DNA from: Bacteroidia bacterium
GTDB taxonomy: Bacteria > Bacteroidota > Bacteroidia > NS11-12g > UBA9320
Assembly: GCA_020849295.1 (NCBI GenBank)
Contig: JADLGN010000015.1
Span: forward strand, 1-64,000
Direction of reading: 5' to 3'
Length of the DNA: 64,000 nucleotides
In this document: positions 25,413 to 35,102 of the stretch, piece by piece
Numbering within the stretch: the stretch's first letter is position 1
How the letters are laid out: every line of letters starts with the position of its first letter
Made by a program: the position numbers and the translations under genes
Notes under the pieces: generated by a model
Database searches by the model: none
Seen by the model: only the letters and a program-made list of their open reading frames with translations
Told to the model about the DNA's origin: nothing

Positions 25413-27125
25413 ATGAAAAAAATTGCAGTAACAGTAATAATTTGGGCTATGGTTTTATGCTTATTTTATTCGTGCAAGTCGGGTAAAACATCAAAATCTA
25501 AAAAAAAAATAAGTTATAATTCACAAAAACTTTTCAATAGCAACTATTACGAAGGTTCAAAGCAAAAAATACTTGGCAATTATAATGAAGCATTAAAAGA
25601 GTTTAAATCAGCTCTAGATATTTTACCACAACACCATGAAACTATGTATCAGATAGGGAATATTTATCTTAAACTGAACAAAATTGAAGAAGCCAAATAT
25701 TGGAGTTTGAAAGCATTGAAACTAAATAAGAGTTATAACTTTTGGTATTACGAACAACTTATAAAAATTTATAATATTAACAAGGAATACAATGAATCTT
25801 CTGAACTATATTCAACAATCATAAAAAAAGAACCTTCTCGAAAAGAAGTTTACGAAAAGGCAGCCGAAATTTTAGAATACACCGAGAATTATGAAGAAGC
25901 AGCAAATTACCTTAAAACGTATATTGAATTGTTCGGTCCCGAAGAAGATGCATGTAAAAAACTAAGCAAATATTATGATAAACTATATAAACATGATGAA
26001 GCATGTAAAATTTTAAAACTACTGTCTGACACATACCCGAGTAATACCAAATTTCTTGGACTACTTGCAGAGCTACAGGTAAAATATAGATATTTCAATG
26101 AAGCAAGATTTACATATTACAAAATATTGAAATACGATGAAAATAATGGTTATGCATTTTTTGGTTTAGCAGATATTTTTAAAAAAACAAAGAATGAAGA
26201 TTCTTCATTTTACTTTTTATGCAAAGGTTTTGAAAACAACAAAATAAATATTCAGCATAAAGTTAAAGTTATTTCATCATATTATTTTTTGATGATTAAA
26301 GATGAAACAAGTAAAAACAGAGCATTAGAACTTGCAAAAAAACTTATTACAGCACATCCTACCGAAGCAGTTTCTTTTCAGGTTTACAGTGATATGCTTG
26401 TAAATGTAGAAGAATACAATGAAGCCAGAATATACTTGAAAAAAAGCTTAGAAATAGAAGCAAATGATTATAGATACTGGCAAAAACTATTTGCAATAGA
26501 TGTAAAACTAAAAAACAATGAATATCTTTATGAAGACAGCAAAAAAGCACTTGAACTTTTTACAACTCAGCCCGGTTTGTATATAATAAACAGCTCTGCC
26601 GCATTTAGAACAGAAAGGTATGACGAAGCTATTAATATATGTAACATGGGCCTTGATATATCATTTAAAGATACAGAAAAAAATCAATTATACCTTACTT
26701 TGGCTGATTGCTGGTATGGGAAGAAAAATATAGAAAAAACTGATTTTTATTTTAAAAAAGCAATTGAAACATTACACAACAACTCACTTGCGCTAAATAA
26801 TTATGCCTATAATTTGTATAAGCGAAACGAAAAACTTGACAAAGCTGAAGAAATGGTACTAAAAGCAATTGAATTAGAGCCCTCAAGTGCGAGTTTTGCT
26901 GATACTTATGCCTGTATTTTAATGGCAAAAAACAACCTTGACGAAGCAGAAAAATGGTTTAAAAAAGCATTGGTTACAGAACCCGAATCTGCAGAAATAC
27001 TTGAGCATCTTGGCGATTTGTATGTAAAGAAAAATAACTCTGAACTTGCAATAGAAACATACAAAAAAGCATTAAAAAACGACCCCGAAAATAAATCACT
27101 AAAAAATAAATTACAAATAAAGTAG
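25413..27125 (+). CDS. TPR-repeat lipoprotein
   Basis: 570 aa from the ATG at 25413; an in-frame TTG at 25368 would place 15 polar residues before the signal peptide and is disfavoured. The signal ends in a lipobox (LCLFYSC). Almost the whole mature part is tetratricopeptide repeats: the pattern YNEALKEFKSALDILPQHHE recurs about a dozen times, ending with AIETYKKALKNDPENKSL. Probably a periplasm-facing scaffold lipoprotein. It begins the conserved Bacteroidota trio TPR / DUF4292 / EnvC, with one base between its stop and the next start. Confidence 0.88.
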   Translation: MKKIAVTVIIWAMVLCLFYSCKSGKTSKSKKKISYNSQKLFNSNYYEGSKQKILGNYNEALKEFKSALDILPQHHETMYQIGNIYLKLNKIEEAKYWSLKALKLNKSYNFWYYEQLIKIYNINKEYNESSELYSTIIKKEPSRKEVYEKAAEILEYTENYEEAANYLKTYIELFGPEEDACKKLSKYYDKLYKHDEACKILKLLSDTYPSNTKFLGLLAELQVKYRYFNEARFTYYKILKYDENNGYAFFGLADIFKKTKNEDSSFYFLCKGFENNKINIQHKVKVISSYYFLMIKDETSKNRALELAKKLITAHPTEAVSFQVYSDMLVNVEEYNEARIYLKKSLEIEANDYRYWQKLFAIDVKLKNNEYLYEDSKKALELFTTQPGLYIINSSAAFRTERYDEAINICNMGLDISFKDTEKNQLYLTLADCWYGKKNIEKTDFYFKKAIETLHNNSLALNNYAYNLYKRNEKLDKAEEMVLKAIELEPSSASFADTYACILMAKNNLDEAEKWFKKALVTEPESAEILEHLGDLYVKKNNSELAIETYKKALKNDPENKSLKNKLQIK

Positions 27126-27126
27126 A

Positions 27127-27891
27127 ATGCAAAAATCAATATACTTTTTATTAATTCTATTATCATTATACGCTTGTAGATCTACTAAAAATAAAACAAA
27201 AAAAAGGATTGTAAAGTCAACAAAAGATACAAGCAAACCTATGTTGCCTGATATTAAAAACACATTAAACAAAGAATTTGAATATGACTATTTGAGTTTT
27301 AGAGCTAACTGCGACTACAAGGATGAAAATGCTGACCAGTCATTCACAATGAATTTAAGAATGAAAAGAGACAGTATAATTTGGATTTCGGTAACTGCGG
27401 TTGGATTTGAAGTAGCAAGGGCGAGATTTGACAAAGACAGTGTAAAAATAATTAATCGTTTGGAAAAGAAATATTACATATACGATTACAATTTTGTAAA
27501 GAGAATGTTAGGCACAACACTAAGTATAAGTCAAATTCAAAATTTACTAACTGCAAATATGCTCTTTAGTCCTGAAAATTATATTTCAGCAAATATTGAA
27601 AACAAATACAGAACCAATCAAGGTTATATTGAAAACCTTATGACCATTAATGATAAACATAAAATTACAGAACAAATTTTAAAACATCTGGTAGAAAAAA
27701 CTGAGGCAACCGTATTATATTCAAATTACAAAAAAGCAGACAAGCAGCAATTTCCTGGCGAAACAGAAATAAATGTAACAACAGCAGCACGAAATATTAA
27801 ACTTTTATTAAGGTCAAGTAATATAAGCACTGACTCAATTTCAGCATTTCCATTCGAAATACAATCGAAGTATGAAAGAGGTAATAAGTAA
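27127..27891 (+). CDS. DUF4292 lipoprotein
   Basis: 254 aa with lipobox LLSLYAC (Cys ~17) and a Lys-rich linker. The core SFTMNLRMKRDSIIWISVTA, VGFEVARARF and VKIINRLEKKYYIYDY matches the DUF4292 family, which resembles LolA/LolB-type lipoprotein-binding folds. A role in lipoprotein or envelope handling is an inference from the fold. The start follows the TPR gene immediately, and the stop overlaps the envC-like start by about 20 bases, so the three are translated as a unit. Confidence 0.85.
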   Translation: MQKSIYFLLILLSLYACRSTKNKTKKRIVKSTKDTSKPMLPDIKNTLNKEFEYDYLSFRANCDYKDENADQSFTMNLRMKRDSIIWISVTAVGFEVARARFDKDSVKIINRLEKKYYIYDYNFVKRMLGTTLSISQIQNLLTANMLFSPENYISANIENKYRTNQGYIENLMTINDKHKITEQILKHLVEKTEATVLYSNYKKADKQQFPGETEINVTTAARNIKLLLRSSNISTDSISAFPFEIQSKYERGNK

Positions 27892-29149
27892 ATTTTTTAT
27901 TTATTTTTTAATTATATCGTCAATATCTATTGAGTTAAATGCTCAAAGTCGCAAAGAGCTTGAGAAATTGCGAAAGAAGAAAGAAAAAGAAATATCAATT
28001 ACCAAAAAGCAACTTTCTGATACTAAAAAAAAGAAAGAAAAATCAAACGATGTACTTACAACACTTCAGAAGCAAATAAGCCAAAAACAAGAGCTTGTAG
28101 AAGTATATCATAGTGAACTCGGAAAAATAGAAACCGAGATTGATATAATGAGCGAAGATGTAAAAGTGCTCAATAGAGAAATTGAAATACTAAAATCTGA
28201 ATTTTCAAAATTAGTAGTTCAAGGATACAAAGCTCGTCATGCCTCATCAAAAATAAATTTTCTATTTTCTTCCAAAACATTTCCGCAGGCAATTAGAAGA
28301 TTTGTGTATTTGAAAAAAATACTCCAATTTAGAAAAAAGCAAATTTCGCTAATAAAAGCAAAAAAATATGAGAAGCACCGAAGCCTTGAAAAACTCGAAA
28401 GAGTAAAAGCCGAAAAACTTGGAATAGTGAAAAAAAATGAAAAGATTAAAACTGAATTAGAAGATGATAAATCAGAAGTAGAAACATTATTGGTAGAATT
28501 GGGACAAAAAGAAAGAAATCTTCAGGAAGAACTAAAAAAGAAAGAAAAGGCATATCGCGATTTAGATGCAGCAATTAAGCGTGCTATTGAGGCAGAAATA
28601 GAAGCAGCACGCAAAAAAGCTGAATTAGAGAGAAAAAGAAAACTCGAACAACTTGAACGTGAAAAACGAAAAAAGAAAAACAATACAAACAAAACTGTAA
28701 AAGAAAAAGAATTAAAAATAGAAAAGACATTTACTGATAATGGATTTGGCGAAATGAAAAACAGGCTTCAGTGGCCAGTTAGCAATGGCAGTATAAGTCT
28801 GGGTTTTGGCAATCACAGACATCCATCTTTGCCTGATGTTACTATAATAAACAATGGTATAAATATAGCTGTAATGCCCGAAAGCAATATAAGAGCAGTA
28901 TATGATGGAGAGGTTTCGACTATATTAAAAATACCTGGAATGAAAAATACTCTTTTGGTTAGACATGGAGAATATTTTACAGTTTATTCACGACTTGAAA
29001 CTATTGATGTACAAAAGGGAGATAAAATAAAAAGAGGTCAAAAAATAGGAAAAATATGGACAGATAATGATGGAAAATGCGAATTACATTTTGAGATTTG
29101 GCAAGGCAATCAACGCCTTGATCCCGAGAAATGGTTGATTGATAAATAA
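27872..29149 (+). CDS. EnvC-like murein hydrolase activator (degenerate M23)
   Basis: 425 aa. Signal peptide, then ~240 residues of Lys/Glu-rich coiled coil (LEKLRKKKEKEISITKKQ and onward), then a C-terminal LytM/M23 fold from about residue 300 (SISLGFGNHRHPSLPDV). The usual zinc ligands are altered: HxxID is NNGINIAV, and the YxHL motif is YSRLETI. The domain is therefore probably non-catalytic, as in EnvC, which activates amidases during cell division. It closes the conserved trio and converges on the acyl-CoA dehydrogenase gene. Confidence 0.87.
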   Translation: MKEVISKFFIYFLIISSISIELNAQSRKELEKLRKKKEKEISITKKQLSDTKKKKEKSNDVLTTLQKQISQKQELVEVYHSELGKIETEIDIMSEDVKVLNREIEILKSEFSKLVVQGYKARHASSKINFLFSSKTFPQAIRRFVYLKKILQFRKKQISLIKAKKYEKHRSLEKLERVKAEKLGIVKKNEKIKTELEDDKSEVETLLVELGQKERNLQEELKKKEKAYRDLDAAIKRAIEAEIEAARKKAELERKRKLEQLEREKRKKKNNTNKTVKEKELKIEKTFTDNGFGEMKNRLQWPVSNGSISLGFGNHRHPSLPDVTIINNGINIAVMPESNIRAVYDGEVSTILKIPGMKNTLLVRHGEYFTVYSRLETIDVQKGDKIKRGQKIGKIWTDNDGKCELHFEIWQGNQRLDPEKWLIDK

Positions 29150-29150
29150 A

Positions 29151-30290
29151 TTATTTTAAAATATCTCTTGAAATTACAATTCTTTGTATTTCTGAAGTTC
29201 CTTCATAAATCTGAGTAATTTTAGCATCACGCATAAGTCTCTCAACATGATATTCTTTTACAAAACCGTATCCTCCATGAATTTGAACTGCTTCTACAGT
29301 TGTTTTCATTGCTACTTCACTTGCAAATAATTTTGCCATACTGCTTGCACGGTCGTAGTTTAAATGATTATCTTTTAACCAAGCAGACTTAAAACATAAC
29401 ATTCTTGCAGCTTCTATTTCTGTAGCCATATCAGCAAGTTTAAACTGAATTGCCTGATGGTTCATTATTTCTTTTCCAAATGCTTTTCTTTCTTTTGAAT
29501 ATTTTAAAGCAAGTTCATAAGCTCCAGATGCAATACCCAAAGCTTGAGAAGCAATACCAATTCTGCCTCCGCTAAGTGTTTTCATGGCAAAAGTAAAACC
29601 AAAACCGTCTTCACCTATGCGGTTTTCTTTTGGTACTTTTACATCTTGAAACATTAATGAATGAGTATCGCTGCCTCTTATTCCAAGCTTGTCTTCTTTT
29701 TTGCCAACTGTAAAGCCGGGCATGTCTTTAGTTACAATTAATGCATTTATTCCTTTGTGTTTTTTTTCAGGATGAGTTTGGGCTATTACCAAAAAAGTAT
29801 CAGCGGTACCACCGCTTGTAATCCAGTTTTTTGTTCCGTTTAATAGATAATAATCACCTTTGTCTTCGGCAGTAGTTCTTTGTGAAGTAGCATCAGAACC
29901 AGCTTCGGGTTCTGATAAGCAAAATGCCCCATGAATTATTCCTTGAGCAAGCGGTTTTAGATATTTTTGTTTTTGTTCTTCAGTTCCATAAGTTTCAAGA
30001 CCCCAGCAAACAAGAGAATTATTAACAGACATAACTACCGAAGCCGAAGCATCAATTTTTGATATTTCTTCCATTGCCAGAACATATGAAATTGCATCCA
30101 TACCACTGCCTCCGTATTCAGGTGAAACCATCATACCCAGAAAACCAAGTTCGCCAAGTTTTCTAACTTGTTCATGTGGAAATTTCTGATGTGTATCGCG
30201 TTCTATAACTCCTGGCAATAATTCGTTTTGTGCAAATTCTCTTGCCGCGTTTCTTATCATTAAATGTTCTTCAGATAATTCAAAATGCAT
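29151..30290 (-). CDS. Acyl-CoA dehydrogenase (short-chain type)
   Basis: 379-aa FAD enzyme that oxidises acyl-CoA thioesters to enoyl-CoA. Family signatures: CLSEPEAGSDATSQRT (flavin/substrate loop) and KITQIYEGTSEIQRIVISRD with the catalytic Glu. Length and the residues around YGGSGMDAISY resemble butyryl-CoA dehydrogenases. Chain specificity cannot be fixed from sequence alone. A -7 box lies at 30308-30315. It is divergent from the threonine dehydrogenase gene. No electron-transfer flavoprotein gene is nearby. Confidence 0.92.
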   Translation of the reverse strand: MHFELSEEHLMIRNAAREFAQNELLPGVIERDTHQKFPHEQVRKLGELGFLGMMVSPEYGGSGMDAISYVLAMEEISKIDASASVVMSVNNSLVCWGLETYGTEEQKQKYLKPLAQGIIHGAFCLSEPEAGSDATSQRTTAEDKGDYYLLNGTKNWITSGGTADTFLVIAQTHPEKKHKGINALIVTKDMPGFTVGKKEDKLGIRGSDTHSLMFQDVKVPKENRIGEDGFGFTFAMKTLSGGRIGIASQALGIASGAYELALKYSKERKAFGKEIMNHQAIQFKLADMATEIEAARMLCFKSAWLKDNHLNYDRASSMAKLFASEVAMKTTVEAVQIHGGYGFVKEYHVERLMRDAKITQIYEGTSEIQRIVISRDILK

Positions 30291-30307
30291 TATGTAAAAA
30301 TTTTCTG

Positions 30308-30315
30308 CAAAAATA
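30308..30315 (-). promoter_or_regulatory. -7 promoter element of the acyl-CoA dehydrogenase gene
   Basis: On the minus strand this reads TATTTTTG, matching TAnnTTTG, 17 bases before the ATG. Confidence 0.55.
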
Positions 30316-30383
30316 ATTATTTGATTCGGTTAAAAAATTAGTTACGGAAATTCTATTTTAGCAGATTAAAAAGAAAGTATTTT

Positions 30384-31343
30384 ATGAGCAAAGAAAAAGT
30401 GCTAATTATAGGCTCATGTGGGCAGGTTGGAACTGAACTTAGTGAATCATTACGCAACATTTACGGAAATTTTAATGTAATTTCTTCTGATTTAAAAAAG
30501 CCACAGTCAGATTTTTGGAACCAAGCTCCTTTTGAAACCCTCAATGTTTTAGATAAAAAGAATATTTCTGAAATTTTTTCTAAACATAAACCAAGTATTG
30601 TATTTCACCTTGCAGCATTGCTTTCGGCAACTGCCGAAAAAAATCCAAAGCAAGGATGGGAATTGAATATGAATGGATTGTTTAATATTTTTGATGCTTC
30701 TATTGATTTTGGAGTAAAACGAATATTTTGGCCCAGTTCCATTGCAGTTTTCGGTCCTACTACACCAAAAATTAACACTCCTCAGAAATGTATAATTGAA
30801 CCAAACACAGTTTATGGTATAACAAAACTGACAGGTGAGAGGTATTGTGAATACTATTTCAATAGATATGGTTTAGATGTAAGAAGTTTGAGATATCCTG
30901 GTTTGATAGGTTATAAGTCTGACCCCGGAGGAGGTACAACAGATTATGCAGTAGAAATATTTCACGAAGCGTTAAAAAACAAAAGATATACATGTTTTTT
31001 AAAACCCGATACAAATTTACCCATGTTATATATGCCCGATGCTGTAAAAGCAACACTTGATATAACTCACGCAGCAAGTGAAAAGATTAAAATCCGTTCG
31101 TCTTACAATTTGTCTGGATTTAGTTTTTCACCTTCAATACTCGCCCAAAAAATAAAAAATCATATACCTGATTTTGAAATATCGTATAACCCCGACCAAA
31201 GACAGGCAATAGCTGAATCGTGGCCTGGCAGTATTGATGATTTTGATGCCAGACAAGACTGGGGATGGCAAAATGATTACGATTTAGACGGTATGGTAAA
31301 AGATATGATTGAAAATCTTACTGCGAGATACAGTTCTATGTAA
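30384..31343 (+). CDS. tdh: NAD-dependent L-threonine 3-dehydrogenase (SDR type)
   Basis: 319-aa extended short-chain dehydrogenase. The NAD-binding motif is IIGSCGQVGTEL, and the catalytic YxxxK is YGITKLTGE. The loop GYKSDPGGGTTDYAVEIF and the tail QAIAESWPGSIDD are characteristic of the epimerase-like threonine dehydrogenases of Bacteroidota, rather than sugar epimerases. It oxidises threonine to 2-amino-3-ketobutyrate; the usual partner Kbl is not in the window. Single-gene transcript, convergent with the lipoprotein gene after it. Confidence 0.88.
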   Translation: MSKEKVLIIGSCGQVGTELSESLRNIYGNFNVISSDLKKPQSDFWNQAPFETLNVLDKKNISEIFSKHKPSIVFHLAALLSATAEKNPKQGWELNMNGLFNIFDASIDFGVKRIFWPSSIAVFGPTTPKINTPQKCIIEPNTVYGITKLTGERYCEYYFNRYGLDVRSLRYPGLIGYKSDPGGGTTDYAVEIFHEALKNKRYTCFLKPDTNLPMLYMPDAVKATLDITHAASEKIKIRSSYNLSGFSFSPSILAQKIKNHIPDFEISYNPDQRQAIAESWPGSIDDFDARQDWGWQNDYDLDGMVKDMIENLTARYSSM

Positions 31344-31418
31344 GCAAAAATTAGTCTTATTCATCTTAGATTGAAATTGAAATTAAAAATTTTTTTAATT
31401 ATAAATCTATGAAAATAC

Positions 31419-31901
31419 CTATTTCATCAAGTTTTTACACTTTTCCTTAATTTTAGATTTTTTAATCAAAGTATTTAATTGCTTTATCTCATTTTTAAAA
31501 ACCTTTTTATTTCCGCAATCACACATTTCTACAAGTGGATCTTTATCAATTATCATATTAAATAATTGGTCGGGCGATGGAATTTCTGCAAGATTATAAT
31601 ATTCTTCGTAAGTTAATTTTATAAAAGCAACATTCTTATTTATGCCTCTTGTATCAAGCAACCATCCGCCTTTTAATCTTTGTGGGTATTGATATTTATC
31701 GCCTCTTTTTATGTCTTCTTTTGCAGGATATGTAATAATCATATTTTTAGGTTCATCTAAAATTACCGGAACATTCTTAAAATAATCTGCTTTAGTTTTA
31801 TAAACAACAGAATGTGGTCCCGGATAAAATTCGGGTTTAAAATTTACAGATGCACATGAAACCACAACGAATGAAACAATAAATACAAAATATTTCATCA
31901 A
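31419..31901 (-). CDS. Lipoprotein of unknown function
   Basis: 160 aa with lipobox VVVSC (Cys ~16). The mature part includes KGGWLLDTRGINKNVAFIKL, TYEEYYNLAEIPSPDQLF and a Lys-rich tail with three cysteines (MCDCGNKK, EKCKN). I have the impression of a family widespread in Bacteroidota but know no function. Its ATG overlaps the stop of the C10 protease gene by four bases, so the two are coupled. Confidence 0.7.
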   Translation of the reverse strand: MMKYFVFIVSFVVVSCASVNFKPEFYPGPHSVVYKTKADYFKNVPVILDEPKNMIITYPAKEDIKRGDKYQYPQRLKGGWLLDTRGINKNVAFIKLTYEEYYNLAEIPSPDQLFNMIIDKDPLVEMCDCGNKKVFKNEIKQLNTLIKKSKIKEKCKNLMK

Positions 31902-34486
31902 TAAACTATTAGCTTTTTACTTATCAAACCTCTGTCAGTTTCTACTTTTATAAAATACATTCCGGCATTGAGCGACGATATATTTAAGTTATAAGTTGAT
32001 TTTAAATCACTGACATCATATTTTAAAACTCGTCCACTAATATCTTCAATTAATATTTCGTTTTTCAATAATTTTAAATTTTGCAAATTAATATTAACTA
32101 AGTTTTGAGCAGGATTTGGGTAAATTTTTACCAAATCTGATAATTCATTTAAATTTTTTACATCACCACTTTGAGTTCTTACAATTTCCATATCAAGTTG
32201 GTAGTTCCCGGTTTCTCCTGTAAAGTAAGGAGACACCAAAAAGTAAATTGTAGATTCACCATTAACATATATATAATCTGAAAGAGATACATCAAGAGCT
32301 TCTGACCAGTTTATACCATCTGTAGAGTATGAAAACACAGCGTCGAGGCTATAATTTTTACCATCGTTGCTGTTTGAAAGGTCTTGCAATCTTGCATCTA
32401 TTTTATAATTATAACCTGTGTTAAGATTTATTCTGTAATAATCGTAATCATTCCCTTTATGACAATTAGAACCATTGGTTTTTACAAAACTTGTATTGCC
32501 CGAAAAAGTTACCGGCAAGCTATAAGATTGACTTTTTATGTCGTTCACTTCATATACATCCGGACTAAGTGGTGGCTCAGATACAGTTACTAAAATTGGA
32601 TTTTTGAAAAATGAAGAACCTGCAAGAATCCATTGTGAGCTTGAATTTGGTTTATAAATTAAAGCAAGAAGATATGTGCCAGGTTCTGATGTTATAGAAG
32701 ATGTTTGGAATTTAACATAAGGAGATTTATATGAATATTTCGATGGCAAACCACTGCTTTCGGTATAGGTACTAATAGACTCGGCAAAAGACCCGTCTAA
32801 GTTGTATAAACATAGTTGATATTGCCCATAAAACGTATTACTGCCGTTATTTGCAATATTAATATTTGCAGATGCAGATTTGCCTTTTTCAAAAGTGCTT
32901 GGTGATAATACCATATCCGAATAAACTTCAATATCACTTGAATATTTTATTTTTATTGTAGTGTATTCATCGTAAGAACCATTTGAATAAATTTGAGTCC
33001 ATTTGCCATTTACCGGCTTGTAAAAAATATAGATATTATATGTGCCCGGAAGCAAAGTATATGAGCCTTTATATTTAAATTCAAGATTGTTTGTATAAGT
33101 ATAATTGTAAGGTAATCCGGCTTTTTCTACTAATGAATCAACATAATCAACAAATTTTTCGTTTTCATCAAAAAGAGCTGCGCAATATGTTCCATAAAAG
33201 GTATTGCTTGATTTGTTGGTTATATTTGTAAAAACAGAAAAAGTACTTCCATAATTTACTGATGAATAATTTGCGTAAACATCAGAAGATATTAGTAAAT
33301 CAGCCTTAACATTGCCTGAAGGTGGTTTAATGCCAATTATAGCTTTTTGATATGAATTAAAACCACCAGAACCACCGCCAGTGCCAAGACTTCCCGGATT
33401 TAATGCACTTAGTTTAAAATAACCGTCTGATGCTCCATCCCAGCCCCAGTTCATGTGAAAATAATTGCTGTTATCGTATCCGTCACATACAAATGCATGA
33501 CCGCCATTTGTCCCTGAACCTGCGTATTCTATTGGTCTGCCTGCATCAAGTTCTGCTTTCATTAGCGAAATCCATTGCGACTCGGTATAATCTTCTCTAA
33601 ATTTTGCTTCGGTTGATGATGCATAGCCAAAATATTCTTTTAGTGCATCTGCCACATCTTGTGTATATGCTCCGCTTCCGCCGTTGGCAGCTACTCCATA
33701 ATTTATATCAACACTTACACCACAATGATACATTAATGTAGCTACTGCACTGTTTGACGAAGTAACTCTGTTGGGCATTGAAGTCCAATCGTATGTTGTA
33801 GTTCCAAAACTTGCTGAAAGAGTTCCGTATTTTGAATGATTGTATGAATGAAATCCGGAACCTGTCTTTGGATAATTCCAAAATTTCATTATTTGAGCCA
33901 TAGCCGTTGCGACACAACCTGTTACAGTTCTGTCGCTGGCACTATAATCATAAGGGCAAAGTGCATTGTAATAGGGAGACTGATCCCATCTTGTGCTAAT
34001 CAATGGGCTTACACTTGCTTTTTTAAATAAAATTTTCTTTTCATTTCCTTTTATCAGGTCACTCCATTGGCTTGCAATTTCTGCTGTTGAATTTAATTTT
34101 TTAGTAATAATATATCTAATTTCTTCTTTGTATCCCTCCATCCACTTTAAAAAATTTGCAGGAATGTTTTCTTTGTTAAAATTATTTTGGTCAGAATAAC
34201 CTAAAACCGGAGAAATAACATCATCTGCAGCTATTATTACAAAACCTTTATTGTCTGATGTATTAAAAATATAAAAGTAATTTTCAATTAATTTATTATT
34301 GTTTATTTCTGCCGAAGTACTTGTATAAATAAGATTGAGGGTTATTGATTTTTTATAAAATACACTTTGGCTGTTTGTAATAAGAAAATTTTTGCCGACA
34401 TTTTTGGCAGTTTCAATATTTACAGGTTTGCAAAATGCAAATGACCAAATCAAAAGAAAGATAGTAAGTAATAAGGATTTTTTCAT
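31898..34486 (-). CDS. C10 (streptopain-like) cysteine protease with T9SS sorting domain
   Basis: 862 aa from the ATG at 34486 (MKKSLLLTIFLLIW), chosen because the longer frame start (34519) lies in the promoter box. Signal peptide, a ~150-residue inhibitory propeptide (FVIIAADDVISPVLGYS), then the C10 catalytic domain: Cys in VTGCVATAMAQIMKFW, His in NGGHAFVCDGYD, Trp in HMNWGWDG. Two beta-sandwich repeats follow (both with EKG/ SxGLP-type strands), then a pre-peptidase-like domain. A type A T9SS sorting domain (YPNPAQNLVNINL, ending GLISKKLIVY) targets it to the cell surface or exterior. All catalytic residues are present. Confidence 0.92.
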   Translation of the reverse strand: MKKSLLLTIFLLIWSFAFCKPVNIETAKNVGKNFLITNSQSVFYKKSITLNLIYTSTSAEINNNKLIENYFYIFNTSDNKGFVIIAADDVISPVLGYSDQNNFNKENIPANFLKWMEGYKEEIRYIITKKLNSTAEIASQWSDLIKGNEKKILFKKASVSPLISTRWDQSPYYNALCPYDYSASDRTVTGCVATAMAQIMKFWNYPKTGSGFHSYNHSKYGTLSASFGTTTYDWTSMPNRVTSSNSAVATLMYHCGVSVDINYGVAANGGSGAYTQDVADALKEYFGYASSTEAKFREDYTESQWISLMKAELDAGRPIEYAGSGTNGGHAFVCDGYDNSNYFHMNWGWDGASDGYFKLSALNPGSLGTGGGSGGFNSYQKAIIGIKPPSGNVKADLLISSDVYANYSSVNYGSTFSVFTNITNKSSNTFYGTYCAALFDENEKFVDYVDSLVEKAGLPYNYTYTNNLEFKYKGSYTLLPGTYNIYIFYKPVNGKWTQIYSNGSYDEYTTIKIKYSSDIEVYSDMVLSPSTFEKGKSASANINIANNGSNTFYGQYQLCLYNLDGSFAESISTYTESSGLPSKYSYKSPYVKFQTSSITSEPGTYLLALIYKPNSSSQWILAGSSFFKNPILVTVSEPPLSPDVYEVNDIKSQSYSLPVTFSGNTSFVKTNGSNCHKGNDYDYYRINLNTGYNYKIDARLQDLSNSNDGKNYSLDAVFSYSTDGINWSEALDVSLSDYIYVNGESTIYFLVSPYFTGETGNYQLDMEIVRTQSGDVKNLNELSDLVKIYPNPAQNLVNINLQNLKLLKNEILIEDISGRVLKYDVSDLKSTYNLNISSLNAGMYFIKVETDRGLISKKLIVY

Positions 34487-34516
34487 TAGTGATATTTTTT
34501 TTAAAAGATTGAATGA

Positions 34517-34524
34517 CAAAAGTA
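34517..34524 (-). promoter_or_regulatory. -7 promoter element of the C10 protease gene
   Basis: On the minus strand this reads TACTTTTG, matching TAnnTTTG, and overlaps the upstream alternative start at 34519. The start at 34486 is therefore preferred. Confidence 0.6.
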
Positions 34525-34543
34525 TAATAAAATATTTAAATAT

Positions 34544-34909
34544 TTAAATATGATCTTGTCTTTTTACAATAAGATAATAATTGTCTTCAAGCATGCGATA
34601 ACCGTATTCATAGCAAAAAAAGTAAGTATTGCCGGTTTTAGTATTTATTATATTAGTGTAATAATCAAAGTTAAATCCTTGCGAGGTAAGTTTTTTTGAA
34701 TGAACATTTGCTTTACCTTCTTCATTAGTGATAAGGCTTTGTAGTATTCTGCGGTTTTTTTTAAGTATATTATTTACATTTCTTACTAAAGCAGTAATAT
34801 CACTGTTTTGGCGATTGTTGTAATTGTTTCTGCAAGCATCGCTGCAAAATTTTTTATCAGAACGACCGGTAATTTTCGAATTACAATCTGGGCAATAACG
34901 GGTTTCCAT
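34544..34909 (-). CDS. Small zinc-ribbon protein, unknown function
   Basis: 121 aa from the ATG at 34909. The longer frame (34942) begins upstream of the promoter element at 34930-34937. The N-terminus METRYCPDCNSKITGRSDKK carries two CxxC-type knuckles (CPDC, then CSDAC), as in small zinc-ribbon proteins. The C-terminal part is a short alpha/beta segment (YYLIVKRQDHI). Conserved-looking but not recognised; nucleic-acid or protein binding is possible. It is divergent from ssb. Confidence 0.7.
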   Translation of the reverse strand: METRYCPDCNSKITGRSDKKFCSDACRNNYNNRQNSDITALVRNVNNILKKNRRILQSLITNEEGKANVHSKKLTSQGFNFDYYTNIINTKTGNTYFFCYEYGYRMLEDNYYLIVKRQDHI

Positions 34910-34929
34910 AAGAGATTTGAATAATACAT

Positions 34930-34937
34930 CAAAAATA
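34930..34937 (-). promoter_or_regulatory. -7 promoter element of the zinc-ribbon gene
   Basis: On the minus strand this reads TATTTTTG, 20 bases before the ATG at 34909. Confidence 0.5.
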
Positions 34938-35102
34938 ATCAAAATAATTTATCCGACAACAAACGACAATAATTAGTTATAAAAGGTTATAATTATTTTT
35001 TAACCGAATAGTATAAATCCCCAGTATAATCTTTGCGTCAGCCTTTCAATAATAAAAGATTGGTGATAAAAAAAATTAAACAATTTAAAAAAAAGTAAAA
35101 TC

